From Acidobacteriota bacterium (GTDB taxonomy: Bacteria; Acidobacteriota; Blastocatellia; RBC074): a stretch of DNA of 45,430 bases. The DNA is taken from contig JACPYM010000120.1 of NCBI GenBank assembly GCA_016196035.1, forward strand, positions 1 through 45,430, written 5' to 3'. The notes beneath the pieces are model-generated. The model did no database searches. It saw only the letters and a program-made list of their open reading frames with translations, and was not told the DNA's origin. Shown in pieces: positions 9,201 to 16,091 of the stretch. Every line of letters begins with the position of its first letter. Position 1 is the stretch's first letter. The position numbers were made by a program, and so were the translations under genes.

Positions 9201-9383
9201 CATCTGCGGGGGCGACATCGCGCCAGCCGTGGCGAGCACTTGCACCTGCACGTTTGTCACGTCAGGAAAGGCATCAATCGGGATTTGTTTGACGGCGAGC
9301 ACGCCGAACCCGGCGAGGATCAACGTGCCAAGAACGACGAGCAGCCGTTGACGAACGGAGAAATTGAGAATGGGGTTAATCAT
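6246..9383 (-). CDS. HME-RND efflux pump inner-membrane subunit (CzcA-like)
   Basis: A full-length 1045-residue RND transporter of the heavy-metal family, proton-driven, working with the adaptor and outer-membrane genes just upstream. It starts MINPILNFSVRQRLLVVLG, has 12 predicted membrane helices and two large periplasmic loops. The TM4 motif reads GIGMMVDGAVVMVENIHRH, keeping the proton-relay Asp and the VEN. The three Met that form the copper/silver relay of CusA are not present at the matching places: RIGTEFLPALDEG has Leu, the DPMGVEIS segment lacks it, and VDELVSGVKSAIG has Glu. This argues for a divalent cation (Zn/Co/Ni/Cd) or other substrate rather than Cu/Ag. Start is 2 bases from the adaptor stop. 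Substrate is inference. Confidence 0.95.
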   Translation of the reverse strand: MINPILNFSVRQRLLVVLGTLILAGFGVLAVKQIPIDAFPDVTNVQVQVLATAGAMSPPQMELLVTRPIEIELAGLPRLTEVRSVSKIGLSAITVVFEDGVNDYFARQLVFERLQGARDKLPAGVEANLGPITTGLGEIFQYTLVSKDKKYDATELRTIEDYIVRPILRTVPGVTDVNSFGGLVKQYQVIVKPDRLTSYGIRLQEVFEALEKNNANASGNFIEHKSEQYIVRGLGLVKGVKDIENIIVATHEHVPIYVRDVADVQIGAELRQGAVTANGEGEAVAGIVLMLKGASGRDVVNAVKEKLPSIQKALPKGVEIVPFYDRTDLVKKAIHTVTKALQEGAIFVFIILIVLLADIRSAIIVTLVLPLAALFAFIMMKWFGLSANLMSLGGLAIGIGMMVDGAVVMVENIHRHLTEKADEAEKHAHASKTEIVLYAAKEVGRPIVFGIFIIIVVFLPLFTLQGFEGKMFSPLAFTISFGLLGSLILSLTLVPMLCTYFLKQVPHEHDPFHIRWLKHIYLVMLKPCVRRPWVVVLPALLTLAGAFALVPRIGTEFLPALDEGSIAVQTFRIPSISLPQSLELQQKAERILKNFPEVIDVVSKTGRADIASDPMGVEISDVIVTLKPREEWTTTKSKEELVEKMREALAELPGVASSFSQLIALRVDELVSGVKSAIGIKIFGDDLAVLKDKAEAIERVLRKVRGAADINVEKVSGLAYLEIEIDRDKIARYGINVADVQQVVETAIGGKEASKVYEGQKVFGLAVRFPEYARNDVEPIRNILVATPNGALIPLGQLAKVQVTEGPAQISREMAQRRIVIQCNVTDRDLGGFVQEAKEKIDAAVKFPPGYLVVWGGQFENQQRAMKRFSIVVPITIASIFLLLFSSFNSVKQALLIIMNIPFALIGGILALVIGHFNLSVSASVGFIALFGVAVLNGIVMVSYFNELRREGMNVELAVVKGAILRLRPVLITASVAALGLVPMLFATGPGSEIQKPLAAVVIGGLISSTLLTLFMLPTLYKVFEREKTKDTTIHLPEPPSTQEL

Positions 9384-9385
9384 GG

Positions 9386-10321
9386 TTATTCCTCTCCCAA
9401 TTCGCCTTTGAGCATTTCCGATTTCAAAATGAAGCTGCCCTCGGTCACGACTTTCTCGCCCGCTTTCAAGCCTTCCAAAACCTGCACGCGGCCTTGCTGT
9501 TCCTCGCCGAGTTTCACGACACGCTTTTCAAACTTATTTCCGTCGAGCGCGACGAAGACGATTTGATACTCCCCGTCCGTTTGCAACGCGCTGTCAGGAA
9601 TGAGCAATACATTTTCGAGAATCGTGGTGGTGATCTCCACGTCGGCGAACATCCCCGGCTTCAGGCGTCCATCCGCATTATCTACGGCAATGCGGACTTC
9701 CAGCGTGCGCGACGCGGCTTCTACCTGGTTGCCGACAAGAACAACTTTGCCGCCGAACTTCTCCTGCGGATAAGGCAGGACGGCGAATGCCGATTCCTGT
9801 CCAACTTTGACGGCGGCGATGTCGCGCTCCTTGATTTCTGCAATCACCCAAAGCTGGGTCGGGTCGCTTATTGTGTAAATCTCTCTGCTCTTATCCCCCA
9901 ACTCGCCGGTCGTGGCTTTGCGCTCGATGATGACGCCATCTATTGGCGCTTTGAGTTCGAGCAACTTGCCAAGTAACTCCGGCGACTCGACCAGCGCCAG
10001 CACGTCGCCCGCCTTCACTCGGTCATTCAAATCGAAGTTGAGTTTTACCATGCGGCCTTCGAGCGTGGGCGTAACTTTGGCCGTTTTGTTTAGGTTGGCA
10101 CTGACGCGGCCCGCCGCCTTGAGCGTCATGCCGAGATTGCCCAACGTGGCCGGTTCGACGTTCAAAGTCATGTGTTCCAAGTTCCCCTTGGTCAACGTGA
10201 CAATGTTTTGCTCGTGTGCGGCCTCGGGTTTGGCTTCAACGGCTTCTTCTTTCTTGCCGCAACCCACGAGGGCAACGGCGAACATGGGGACAAGGAGCAG
10301 ATGTTTCATGGGAGAATTCAT
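9386..10321 (-). CDS. RND periplasmic adaptor (CzcB/HlyD family)
   Basis: A 311-residue membrane-fusion lipoprotein with a lipobox (VALVGCGKK, Cys near residue 21). A barrel-sandwich/lipoyl region covers about 75-165, with LNFDLNDRVKAGDVLALVES as the typical hybrid-motif half. Beta-barrel and membrane-proximal domains extend to the end (VLEGLKAGEKVVTEG). It is short for the family and has no CPxCGM module, unlike the CusB at 20470-22416. The start ATG at 10321 overlaps the outer-membrane gene stop as ATGA. An internal ATG at 10309 (MKHLLLVPMF) gives a more typical signal peptide. Confidence 0.93.
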   Translation of the reverse strand: MNSPMKHLLLVPMFAVALVGCGKKEEAVEAKPEAAHEQNIVTLTKGNLEHMTLNVEPATLGNLGMTLKAAGRVSANLNKTAKVTPTLEGRMVKLNFDLNDRVKAGDVLALVESPELLGKLLELKAPIDGVIIERKATTGELGDKSREIYTISDPTQLWVIAEIKERDIAAVKVGQESAFAVLPYPQEKFGGKVVLVGNQVEAASRTLEVRIAVDNADGRLKPGMFADVEITTTILENVLLIPDSALQTDGEYQIVFVALDGNKFEKRVVKLGEEQQGRVQVLEGLKAGEKVVTEGSFILKSEMLKGELGEE

Positions 10322-11616
10322 TTGGTTTCAATTTGCGGTTGGGAAAGTTGGTCAAGGGAAACGCCGATGCCGGATTCAAGTTCCGCTTGCGCTTCAAAAA
10401 GTTTTTGCAGTGTCTCGAAGTAGTCGGCCTGCGTGTTGAAATAGGTGCGCTGCGATTCGAGATAGAGCAACAAGGGTGTGCGGCCTTCCGAGTAGCTTTG
10501 AGCGGCGGCATCCAGCGAGGTTCTGAGTTTGTCGCGCAATGCGGGCGTGTAAAAAGCGAGTGACTCCTTCGCCGCGGTGAGATTCTGCGAAGCGGTCGTC
10601 ACGGCGCGCAGGATTTCGCGCCGCAACTTTTCCAACTCGGCCAGCGCCTTTTCCTGCTCGGCGGTTGCCGTGGCGATTGCGCCCTTTTTCTTGTCCCACA
10701 ACGGCAGCGGCAAACTCAAGCCGAAGCCAACAATTTGTTCGTCGCGGGTGTATTCGACGCTCGGTCCAACTTTGAAATCAGGGAGTCGCGATTTGCGGAT
10801 GGATTGCAGACTCAACCCGGTGCGTTCCGCTTCGGCTTCCTGAACTTTGACGCCCGGATTCCGCGCCAACGCCTGCTCTAGCAGCGTGGATTGGTTGGGT
10901 AACGCGACGCTCTCACCGAGTGCGCCTGTGATCGTCATCGGCTCGGTCGGCTTCCGACCCATCAGGGCGTTCAACGCCACGCGCGCGGCGTCGTGCTGCG
11001 CCTGCGCCTCGCGCAATGATTTTTGCGCGGTCACAACTTCGACCTCCGCCTTGGTCGCCTCGAACTCCGGCGCGAAGCCGCCCTCAACTTTTTTCTTCGC
11101 GGCGTCCACGAACGATCTGGCGAGTGCCAGCCGTTGTTCACGCAAGCCCACGACTTCGCGCGTCGCGAGCACGGTGAAGTAGGCGCGTCGCACCTGAATG
11201 GCGAGTTGCGAGCGGAATCCCGCGAGCGCAAGCTGGCGCACGGCAACATTCTTTTCCGCCACGGCGCGGCGCAACGCGCGTTTGCCCGGCCACTCGAAGG
11301 TTTGTTCCAGTCCGAAATCGCCGTGAAATTCCGTCGTGGACGGATCGCGCACGCTCTTAAAACCCGGCGCGACGGACACTTCGGGATTCTGCCATGTCTT
11401 CGCCGTGGTCACTTCACCTCGCGCCGATGCAATGTCCGCCGATAGCACTCGGATGTCGGGATTGCTGTCGAGCGCATAGCGAATCGCGGCGTCCAGTGTC
11501 AGCACATTCGTGCCGGGGACGGCGTTCGTTTCCTGGCCTTTCGCTGAAAACACAATTGTGCTTCCAAGCGCCACCGCCAAGAGGAGTGGCAAACTGCAAA
11601 AATTCCATTGCTTCAT
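10318..11616 (-). CDS. outer-membrane efflux protein (TolC/CzcC family)
   Basis: A 432-residue TolC-family outer-membrane channel subunit. It has a signal peptide (LPLLLAVALGSTIVFSAKG), then two outer-membrane efflux protein repeats rich in long amphipathic helices (ALDSNPDIRVLSADIASARG; ALARNPGVKVQEAEAERTG), the internal duplication usual in the family. The start at 11616 (MKQWNF) is preferred over a TTG two codons upstream. It is the first gene of the three-gene RND set, with the adaptor translationally coupled to it. Confidence 0.93.
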   Translation of the reverse strand: MKQWNFCSLPLLLAVALGSTIVFSAKGQETNAVPGTNVLTLDAAIRYALDSNPDIRVLSADIASARGEVTTAKTWQNPEVSVAPGFKSVRDPSTTEFHGDFGLEQTFEWPGKRALRRAVAEKNVAVRQLALAGFRSQLAIQVRRAYFTVLATREVVGLREQRLALARSFVDAAKKKVEGGFAPEFEATKAEVEVVTAQKSLREAQAQHDAARVALNALMGRKPTEPMTITGALGESVALPNQSTLLEQALARNPGVKVQEAEAERTGLSLQSIRKSRLPDFKVGPSVEYTRDEQIVGFGLSLPLPLWDKKKGAIATATAEQEKALAELEKLRREILRAVTTASQNLTAAKESLAFYTPALRDKLRTSLDAAAQSYSEGRTPLLLYLESQRTYFNTQADYFETLQKLFEAQAELESGIGVSLDQLSQPQIETK

Positions 11617-11659
11617 AATCAATCAAACGGACAAACCGAAATGGGAAAACAAAACTCCA

Positions 11660-11705
11660 CGGCGTGAAATCACACCGCGACTAGAGGGAAGTCCCGGACG
11701 GGACT
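11660..11705 (-). terminator. double hairpin after the second RAPS-tailed gene
   Basis: The stop of the 11708-12097 gene is followed by a hairpin with arms AGTCCC/GGGACT (11690-11705) and then one at 11660-11677, an 8-bp stem with one G-U pair. On the minus strand the second hairpin is followed by GGAGTTTTGTTTTCCC, T-rich enough for intrinsic termination. The second hairpin and its flank match the element at 5116-5137 at 19 of 22 aligned bases. Confidence 0.6.
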
Positions 11706-11707
11706 AA

Positions 11708-12097
11708 TTACGAAGCAATGGAAGGAGCACGGACAGGAAGTGCCGTGCGGGAAGTGAACTGCCAGGTCTTGAGCAACTGCGGAGGCGCAGCCGTGAGGAT
11801 TCCCAAGCTGACTTCATCGGGCAAAGAGTTCGCCGGGGTCAACAGCGGCGCGAAAGTCATCGGCAGCAAGTCCGGCGACGGAAGCGTCAGGCGAAGTTGC
11901 CCGGTCTTGTATTGAGCCTTTTCAGCCGCACAGCAACCGCAGTCGCCGCAATCCGTGCTTGTGCCGCGCGCAGATTGCGCGTCGGGCGGACAACGAAGGA
12001 ATTCGAGGCCGGGAACGGTTTCTAGCTGGCAATGTGCGGACACTGGCAGCCAGAGGAACGCTGCCAGCGCAAATAAAATGTTTCTGCAATACCGCAC
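11708..12097 (-). CDS. exported Cys-rich protein with RAPS tail, copy 2
   Basis: A 129-residue protein from a GTG start, with a signal peptide (ILFALAAFLWLPVSAHCQL) and a Cys cluster (DCGDCGCCAAEK at about residues 48-60). It ends in SRTALPVRAPSIAS. It is a paralogue of the protein at 5165-5575: both share the HCQL cleavage region and the TALPxRAPS end. It precedes the RND operon, and a hairpin pair separates the two. The Cys cluster suggests metal binding outside the cytoplasm. Family not recognised. Confidence 0.68.
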   Translation of the reverse strand: MRYCRNILFALAAFLWLPVSAHCQLETVPGLEFLRCPPDAQSARGTSTDCGDCGCCAAEKAQYKTGQLRLTLPSPDLLPMTFAPLLTPANSLPDEVSLGILTAAPPQLLKTWQFTSRTALPVRAPSIAS

Positions 12098-12134
12098 GCC
12101 ACTTATAGATGCCTGAAAAGCAAAATATGTTCAA

Positions 12135-12194
12135 TTAAACATTTTTACCCTTCATCTTGACCAGCTTCATGCCGCACTTGGGGCAGTTGTCCAT
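12135..12194 (-). CDS. CPKCGMKLV mini-ORF, possible displaced C-terminal tail
   Basis: A 19-codon frame reads MDNCPKCGMKLVKMKGKNV and ends in TAA. The CPKCGMKLV core is the same as the C-terminal tails on other genes here (CPQCGMKLVKKP on the FTR1 protein at 14982-16091). The frame stays open upstream of the ATG into the end of the GDCCVxC gene (12214-12939), in the -1 frame relative to it. It may therefore be a tail cut off by a frameshift, a product of programmed frameshifting, or a free metal-binding microprotein. A GAAGG motif lies 12 bases before the ATG but is better spaced for an out-of-frame ATG. Coding status is uncertain, though chance occurrence of this exact motif is unlikely. Confidence 0.45.
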   Translation of the reverse strand: MDNCPKCGMKLVKMKGKNV

Positions 12195-12213
12195 TTTGCA
12201 TTGTGGCCTTCGG

Positions 12214-12939
12214 TTAGCGGCACTCAACAAGTGCAGTAGCCGCCTCGACTTGTTTCGGCGGACATTTCACCGACCCATAAGAGCAAAAGACGCAGCAGTC
12301 GCCCGGTTTGGGCCGCAGCAGCGTGTGGCAATTCGTGCATTCGTAGATGAACTGGCACGAGTCGGTCGGCATCGTTTCCTCTTTGCGGACGCCGCACTGT
12401 GGACAGGTCAGCACGGATTGCAGCCCCGGCTTCACGGCAGGGGGCGTGCAACACGGTGCGGACGGTTTTGCTCTCCGACTACGACTCCGCATCCACCAGT
12501 AGGACGCCGCAATCATCACGGTTGTCAGTCCGGCGACCAAAGGTTTCGCCCACGGCAGGAAGGAAGCTCCGAACAAACTCAAATACACGCCCAGCATCGG
12601 CGAACCGCAGCAGCCAATCAGGAAGCATCCTGCAAACGCGAGGAATCCCGTCAGAGTGACGCCGCCCACAGCGAGATTTCGCGCGACACACATCCGCTGT
12701 TCTTGATAGCGCCGCAGTGCTACTGCTGCGAAAGCCAGCGACAGGGCGTAAGAATAGCCAAGCCAGTAACTTTGTGCTTCCAAATAGCGACTCAACCAAG
12801 ACGAGCTTTCTCCCGCGACGACTGTTTGCCAGCGGGCTTGCGCCGGGTCGTTTTCTGGAAACATGCCCAGCCACGCGAAGTGGATCAGGCCCGCTGTCAC
12901 GAACACCAGCGTTGGCAGTATCAGACGACGAGGCTTCAT
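12214..12939 (-). CDS. membrane protein with GDCCVxC Cys-rich domain
   Basis: A 241-residue protein with two parts. The first 150 residues hold about four membrane helices (near 8-25, 63-80, 92-110, 120-146), including CFLIGCCGSP, with some likeness to MerC-type mercury transporters. The last 65 residues are a GDCCVxC domain: LTCPQCG at 177-183, MPTDSCQFIYEC, then GDCCVFCSYGSVKCPP from 213. This domain occurs in a known family in which some members have selenocysteine at the first Cys of the pair; here both codons are Cys. The family is usually a short soluble protein, so the membrane fusion is unusual. A mercury/soft-metal role is inferred. A CPKCGM coding stub follows in another frame. Confidence 0.8.
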   Translation of the reverse strand: MKPRRLILPTLVFVTAGLIHFAWLGMFPENDPAQARWQTVVAGESSSWLSRYLEAQSYWLGYSYALSLAFAAVALRRYQEQRMCVARNLAVGGVTLTGFLAFAGCFLIGCCGSPMLGVYLSLFGASFLPWAKPLVAGLTTVMIAASYWWMRSRSRRAKPSAPCCTPPAVKPGLQSVLTCPQCGVRKEETMPTDSCQFIYECTNCHTLLRPKPGDCCVFCSYGSVKCPPKQVEAATALVECR

Positions 12940-12945
12940 CCTTCA

Positions 12946-13380
12946 TCACTTTCCTTTTGCCGACAATTCAAACTTCTCCAAAGTCTTGGCGACAAATACA
13001 AGTTTGCCTTTCTCTTTCTGAACTTCCCCATTTGCACGAAAGGCTTGACCGACAGTGGGCATCGCCCCGGTCCAACGAACCGGCAAAGTCAGTTCGGCGC
13101 ATTTTTCCAAGCCGCACGTTTGAAACTCGCGCACGTCAATCAGACCGAGGGTCTGATTGGTTGCGGAGACGGAACTCACGACGCCTTCCACCTGAACGCG
13201 CCCGCGGTAGCGATCCACGTTCCTCATGAAGTTTTCGACACCGAGCACCGTATTCGTTTTTGATGATTCTACTGTGGATGGCGGTGGTTTTGCGGGCGGC
13301 GCGGAGTTGGTTTGAATCTGCGAAACAACGATTGTCGCAGCGATGATTGTCAGGCCAGCAATGATGAGAGTCTTTTTCAT
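12946..13380 (-). CDS. exported OB-fold-like protein
   Basis: A 144-residue protein with an N-terminal signal or anchor (TLIIAGLTIIAATIVVS), a Pro-rich linker and a beta-rich domain: RYRGRVQVEGVVSSVSATNQ, LGLIDVREFQTCGLEKCAEL, LPVRWTGAMPTVGQ, VRANGEV-type ending. The arrangement resembles small periplasmic OB folds (tRNA_anti-like), with a CGLEKC pair that could bind a metal or cluster. It is directly upstream of the GDCCVxC membrane gene, 6 bases apart, and follows the MtrA-like gene. Function unknown. Confidence 0.72.
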   Translation of the reverse strand: MKKTLIIAGLTIIAATIVVSQIQTNSAPPAKPPPSTVESSKTNTVLGVENFMRNVDRYRGRVQVEGVVSSVSATNQTLGLIDVREFQTCGLEKCAELTLPVRWTGAMPTVGQAFRANGEVQKEKGKLVFVAKTLEKFELSAKGK

Positions 13381-13389
13381 AGTTTGTTT

Positions 13390-14538
13390 TCAGCCGCAGC
13401 CACAAGCTGACGGCTTGGTTGAATGTTCATCCACAGCTTGCAATTCCGGCGCGGCATCCTGCACAAATGACCCGCCGTTCAACAACGATTGCTCTGCGCG
13501 TGCCAGTTCTTTGCCGAGATACGCCGCGTGATCGAGGCGGGAAATTAAATTCTTTTCGATTGCAGGAATGTAAAGTTCGGCGGGCGCGTGTCCCTCAATG
13601 ACAATATCCAGCACGCCATCGTTGCGATAATGTTCCAGCATCAGCAACCGGCGTCCGCAGTCGGGAAAAATCACAAAGTATCCGGCCGGGTCGGAAATCA
13701 TGCGCTGCGGAATGTAACCCGCGATGGTGGCGACCGACCGTGCTCCGGCAAACGGTTCGGCAGGGCCGGGATTCCGCGATGCACAATTTTTCGTTGCGTC
13801 GAGAATTTGCGGCACGCCGGTTTCGCCAATCAAATCAACTATCCCAACCGTGCGCCGAAAATGTTCAACCGCCTCGCGGCTCACGTTGCGAAGAATTGGC
13901 CGCTTGCCTGGTGCGCCGATGATTCGCATTCGCTCATCCACGCCCGAACGAGACAACGCAATCAAGGACTGCCCAGGCAAGTGACCAATCGCTTGCCGTG
14001 AATCCGCTCCGCACAACACGATGAATCGAATGTTGGAATTTGCCAGCGTGTTTTGCATCAGCCGTTCAATGCCGAGGTTTTCCGTCTGCATTGTTCCGAC
14101 AATTGCAATCTCCGCTCCGGCAGCCGGAACAACTGTCTTGGTCAAGGATTCATCCGTGAGTGTGCAAACTGCGACGGGAGCGTGATAGCGGAGAACATTG
14201 TATGAGCCGGGCAACGGCGGCCAGCCTTCGCGAGCTTCCGCCGCTTCGCTCGGACAGGCATCGCCCTCGACACCGAGCGCATTGATGGCAAGCGCAGGCC
14301 AACACACTTCACAACCAAGACAGTCATATTTCACGTCACTCAAACGCGAACGAGCGAGTTCAACAATTGAAGCGAGTTGTTCGGGTCGCGCAGAATTCGG
14401 ATAAGCCTCCTCAATGGCTCGAAGCGAACTGTGCAGACAACCGCAATGCCAGCATTTCTTCGCCGCTGTCGCGTCCTTCAATTGCTTCACCGCCTCATTC
14501 ACATTCGGCGTGTCGGCTTGATGGAGGGCAGTGCTCAT
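13390..14538 (-). CDS. MtrA-like corrinoid-domain protein with Cys clusters
   Basis: A 382-residue cytoplasmic protein. Residues 1-110 hold two Cys clusters, KKCWHCGCLHSS and YDCLGCEVCWPALAINAL, of iron-sulfur or zinc type. Residues of about 125-285 match the MtrA subunit of methanopterin S-methyltransferase: EGWPPLPGSY, VAVCTL, TENLGIERLMQNTLANSNIR, and GHLPGQSLIAL, whose His is the corrinoid-cobalt ligand in MtrA. Residues of about 305-370 resemble DUF4346 (YFVIFPDC, then YIPAIEKNLISRLDHAAYLG). It ends in a Cys-rich ACGCG. The start at 14538 overlaps the arsR stop as ATGA, so the two are one unit. The substrate is not known; a methyl or metalloid link is inferred from ArsR. Confidence 0.8.
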   Translation of the reverse strand: MSTALHQADTPNVNEAVKQLKDATAAKKCWHCGCLHSSLRAIEEAYPNSARPEQLASIVELARSRLSDVKYDCLGCEVCWPALAINALGVEGDACPSEAAEAREGWPPLPGSYNVLRYHAPVAVCTLTDESLTKTVVPAAGAEIAIVGTMQTENLGIERLMQNTLANSNIRFIVLCGADSRQAIGHLPGQSLIALSRSGVDERMRIIGAPGKRPILRNVSREAVEHFRRTVGIVDLIGETGVPQILDATKNCASRNPGPAEPFAGARSVATIAGYIPQRMISDPAGYFVIFPDCGRRLLMLEHYRNDGVLDIVIEGHAPAELYIPAIEKNLISRLDHAAYLGKELARAEQSLLNGGSFVQDAAPELQAVDEHSTKPSACGCG

Positions 14539-14912
14539 TTTATACGCAACTTGGAATCCTCGGCCAGACACCAACCTCGGTCGAGCAACGTGGCAATGCA
14601 CGGGTCGTCCAGCCGATAAAACACAGAATTGCCGTCGCGTCGCGATGAAACGATGCCGCGCGCCGCGAGAAGTTGAAGCTGGTTGGAAACCGCTTGCACC
14701 TTCATTCCGACCGCGTCCGCGAGTGCCGTCGGGGAAAATTCGCCGTTGCGCTCCAATGCGTGAAGCAGTCGCAGCCGCGTTTCACTGGCGAGGACGCCGA
14801 ACACCTCGGCCAGCCTTGCCGCAGCTTTGACATTCATTAACGGCCTGTCGCCAAGCGAAGGTTTCACCGGACAAGCTTTCCGGCCTGGAGAAGTTGATTT
14901 GCTCGCACTCAT
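14535..14912 (-). CDS. ArsR/SmtB-family transcriptional regulator
   Basis: A 125-residue winged-helix repressor. The helix-turn-helix is SPTALADAVGMKVQAVSNQLQLLAARG (written here as SPTALADAVGMK, VQAVSNQLQLL), followed by the wing VSSRRDGNSVFYRL. Cys residues at about 14 (KACPV), 104 (DPCIA) and 114 (RGWCLA) could form an inducer site. Expected to bind a palindromic operator as a dimer and release it on metal binding. Its start codon lies inside the inverted repeat at 14911-14936, so autoregulation is likely, with co-control of the overlapping MtrA-like gene. Confidence 0.92.
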   Translation of the reverse strand: MSASKSTSPGRKACPVKPSLGDRPLMNVKAAARLAEVFGVLASETRLRLLHALERNGEFSPTALADAVGMKVQAVSNQLQLLAARGIVSSRRDGNSVFYRLDDPCIATLLDRGWCLAEDSKLRIK

Positions 14913-14936
14913 TACACGAATCAGTGTAATCGTGTA
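14911..14936 (-). promoter_or_regulatory. nested inverted repeats, likely ArsR operator
   Basis: Two interlocked perfect palindromes cover the arsR start: ATTACAC/GTGTAAT (14911-14917 and 14924-14930, 6-base spacer) and TACACGA/TCGTGTA (14913-14919 and 14930-14936, 10-base spacer). ArsR-family operators are typically imperfect 12-2-12-like palindromes overlapping the promoter or start. The location fits autorepression. The alternative pairing could permit two binding registers. Confidence 0.6.
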
Positions 14937-14981
14937 TTCAGCACGGGCAAGTCCTAATTTATGATTCGTGCTCGATTGCCG

Positions 14982-16091
14982 TCATGGCTTCTTGACCAAC
15001 TTCATGCCGCATTGCGGGCACTGGTTCAGTTTTGTCTGCCCCGTATTCTGCGCCATCGGACAATTTGCGGAGTGGCCCAAAATAACTTCGGTTTCATCCT
15101 GACAAGGCGGCGCAGTCTTGCCGCGCGCAAGGTAGTAAGAACCAACGACGACAATCGCGGCGAGTGCCTGGGCAATCAGTGTTTCGCGCGTCGGGAAAAT
15201 GGCGAACCACAATCCCAACCACGGCGGGATTACGTTGGCCAAGCTGCTGATCTCCGTCGTGGGAATCCAGTGTGCCAGTTGCATCTCTTGCGCTTGTTCG
15301 CCGACCATGACGAGCAACACCACGCCGAGCATGACGCCGGTGAGAACCAGCATTTTCCGGTAGGGCAATTTGCGATGCGCTACGAAAGTCAGCACGGCAA
15401 CAATGCCGGTGAAGAAAAGTCCGAGCAACGCGCCGCCCAAGACGGCCTTGCCGCCCATTCGCAAATAATAACTTTGCAGGAAAAGCACGACCTCGAAGCC
15501 CTCGCGATAGAGTGAAGTGAAACCGAGCAAGCCCAATCCCCACAGCAGGCTCGCCTTGGAAACTTCCGGGTCGCTCGCGCTTTCGATCAAATCCTTTTTC
15601 CTCCGGTTGTGCATCGTCATCCAGCCGCCCCAATAAATTTTGTGGAAGAACCAATTCATAATCACAAGCAGGACGATGACAGCCAGCAATCCGGTGGCGG
15701 CTTGCAGGTTGAGCGCGGAAACACTTCCCGTCAGATTGCTGACGATGCCGGCAGCGATGAACCATGTGATGAGCGTCGCGATGAAAGCGATGCCCGCGCC
15801 CGCCATCACTGGCCGACGATGCACCTGCTTCTTGCCCGTCATGCTCGCGGTAATGGCGGAGAGCACGAGAATACATTCCAACCCCTCGCGGAAAACGAGC
15901 ACTGCGATGTTGAGCAGCGCGGCGGTCGGGCTGGTGTTCGGAGCAGTGGGATCAGGATTGCCTCCTGATGTGATGCCTTGCCACACCAAGACTCCGGCCA
16001 CAATCAATGCTGCCAGCAGAAGCAGAATACGAAACGCGAGGCGCACGCGATTGTTCGCAGGCTTGTCCGGTGTGCCGGGTTGTTCAGACAT
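14982..16091 (-). CDS. FTR1-family iron permease with CPQCGM tail
   Basis: A 369-residue membrane permease of the FTR1 family. REGLE is at 68-72 and REGFE at 196-200, each in a membrane helix; these Glu/Arg motifs bind iron in FTR1/EfeU. About seven helices are predicted. Unusual: residues 358-369 are CPQCGMKLVKKP, a metal-binding tail like that on the ABC ATPase at 119-916, and an earlier NCPMAQ is also present. The start at 16091 (MSEQPG) is chosen because the 71 residues added by the longer frame are not family-like. It lies upstream of the ArsR operator with a 69-base gap. Likely iron (or other divalent metal) import; specificity is unproven. Confidence 0.88.
   Translation of the reverse strand: MSEQPGTPDKPANNRVRLAFRILLLLAALIVAGVLVWQGITSGGNPDPTAPNTSPTAALLNIAVLVFREGLECILVLSAITASMTGKKQVHRRPVMAGAGIAFIATLITWFIAAGIVSNLTGSVSALNLQAATGLLAVIVLLVIMNWFFHKIYWGGWMTMHNRRKKDLIESASDPEVSKASLLWGLGLLGFTSLYREGFEVVLFLQSYYLRMGGKAVLGGALLGLFFTGIVAVLTFVAHRKLPYRKMLVLTGVMLGVVLLVMVGEQAQEMQLAHWIPTTEISSLANVIPPWLGLWFAIFPTRETLIAQALAAIVVVGSYYLARGKTAPPCQDETEVILGHSANCPMAQNTGQTKLNQCPQCGMKLVKKP

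Noticed and set aside
12214-12939. possible selenoprotein
   Set aside because: The family has selenocysteine members, but both key positions here are Cys codons and no in-frame TGA lies in the domain.
12157-13263. 368-codon plus-strand frame
   Set aside because: It is antisense to the GDCCVxC and OB-like genes, has no coherent domain or signal pattern, and its composition follows from the GC-rich minus-strand codons.
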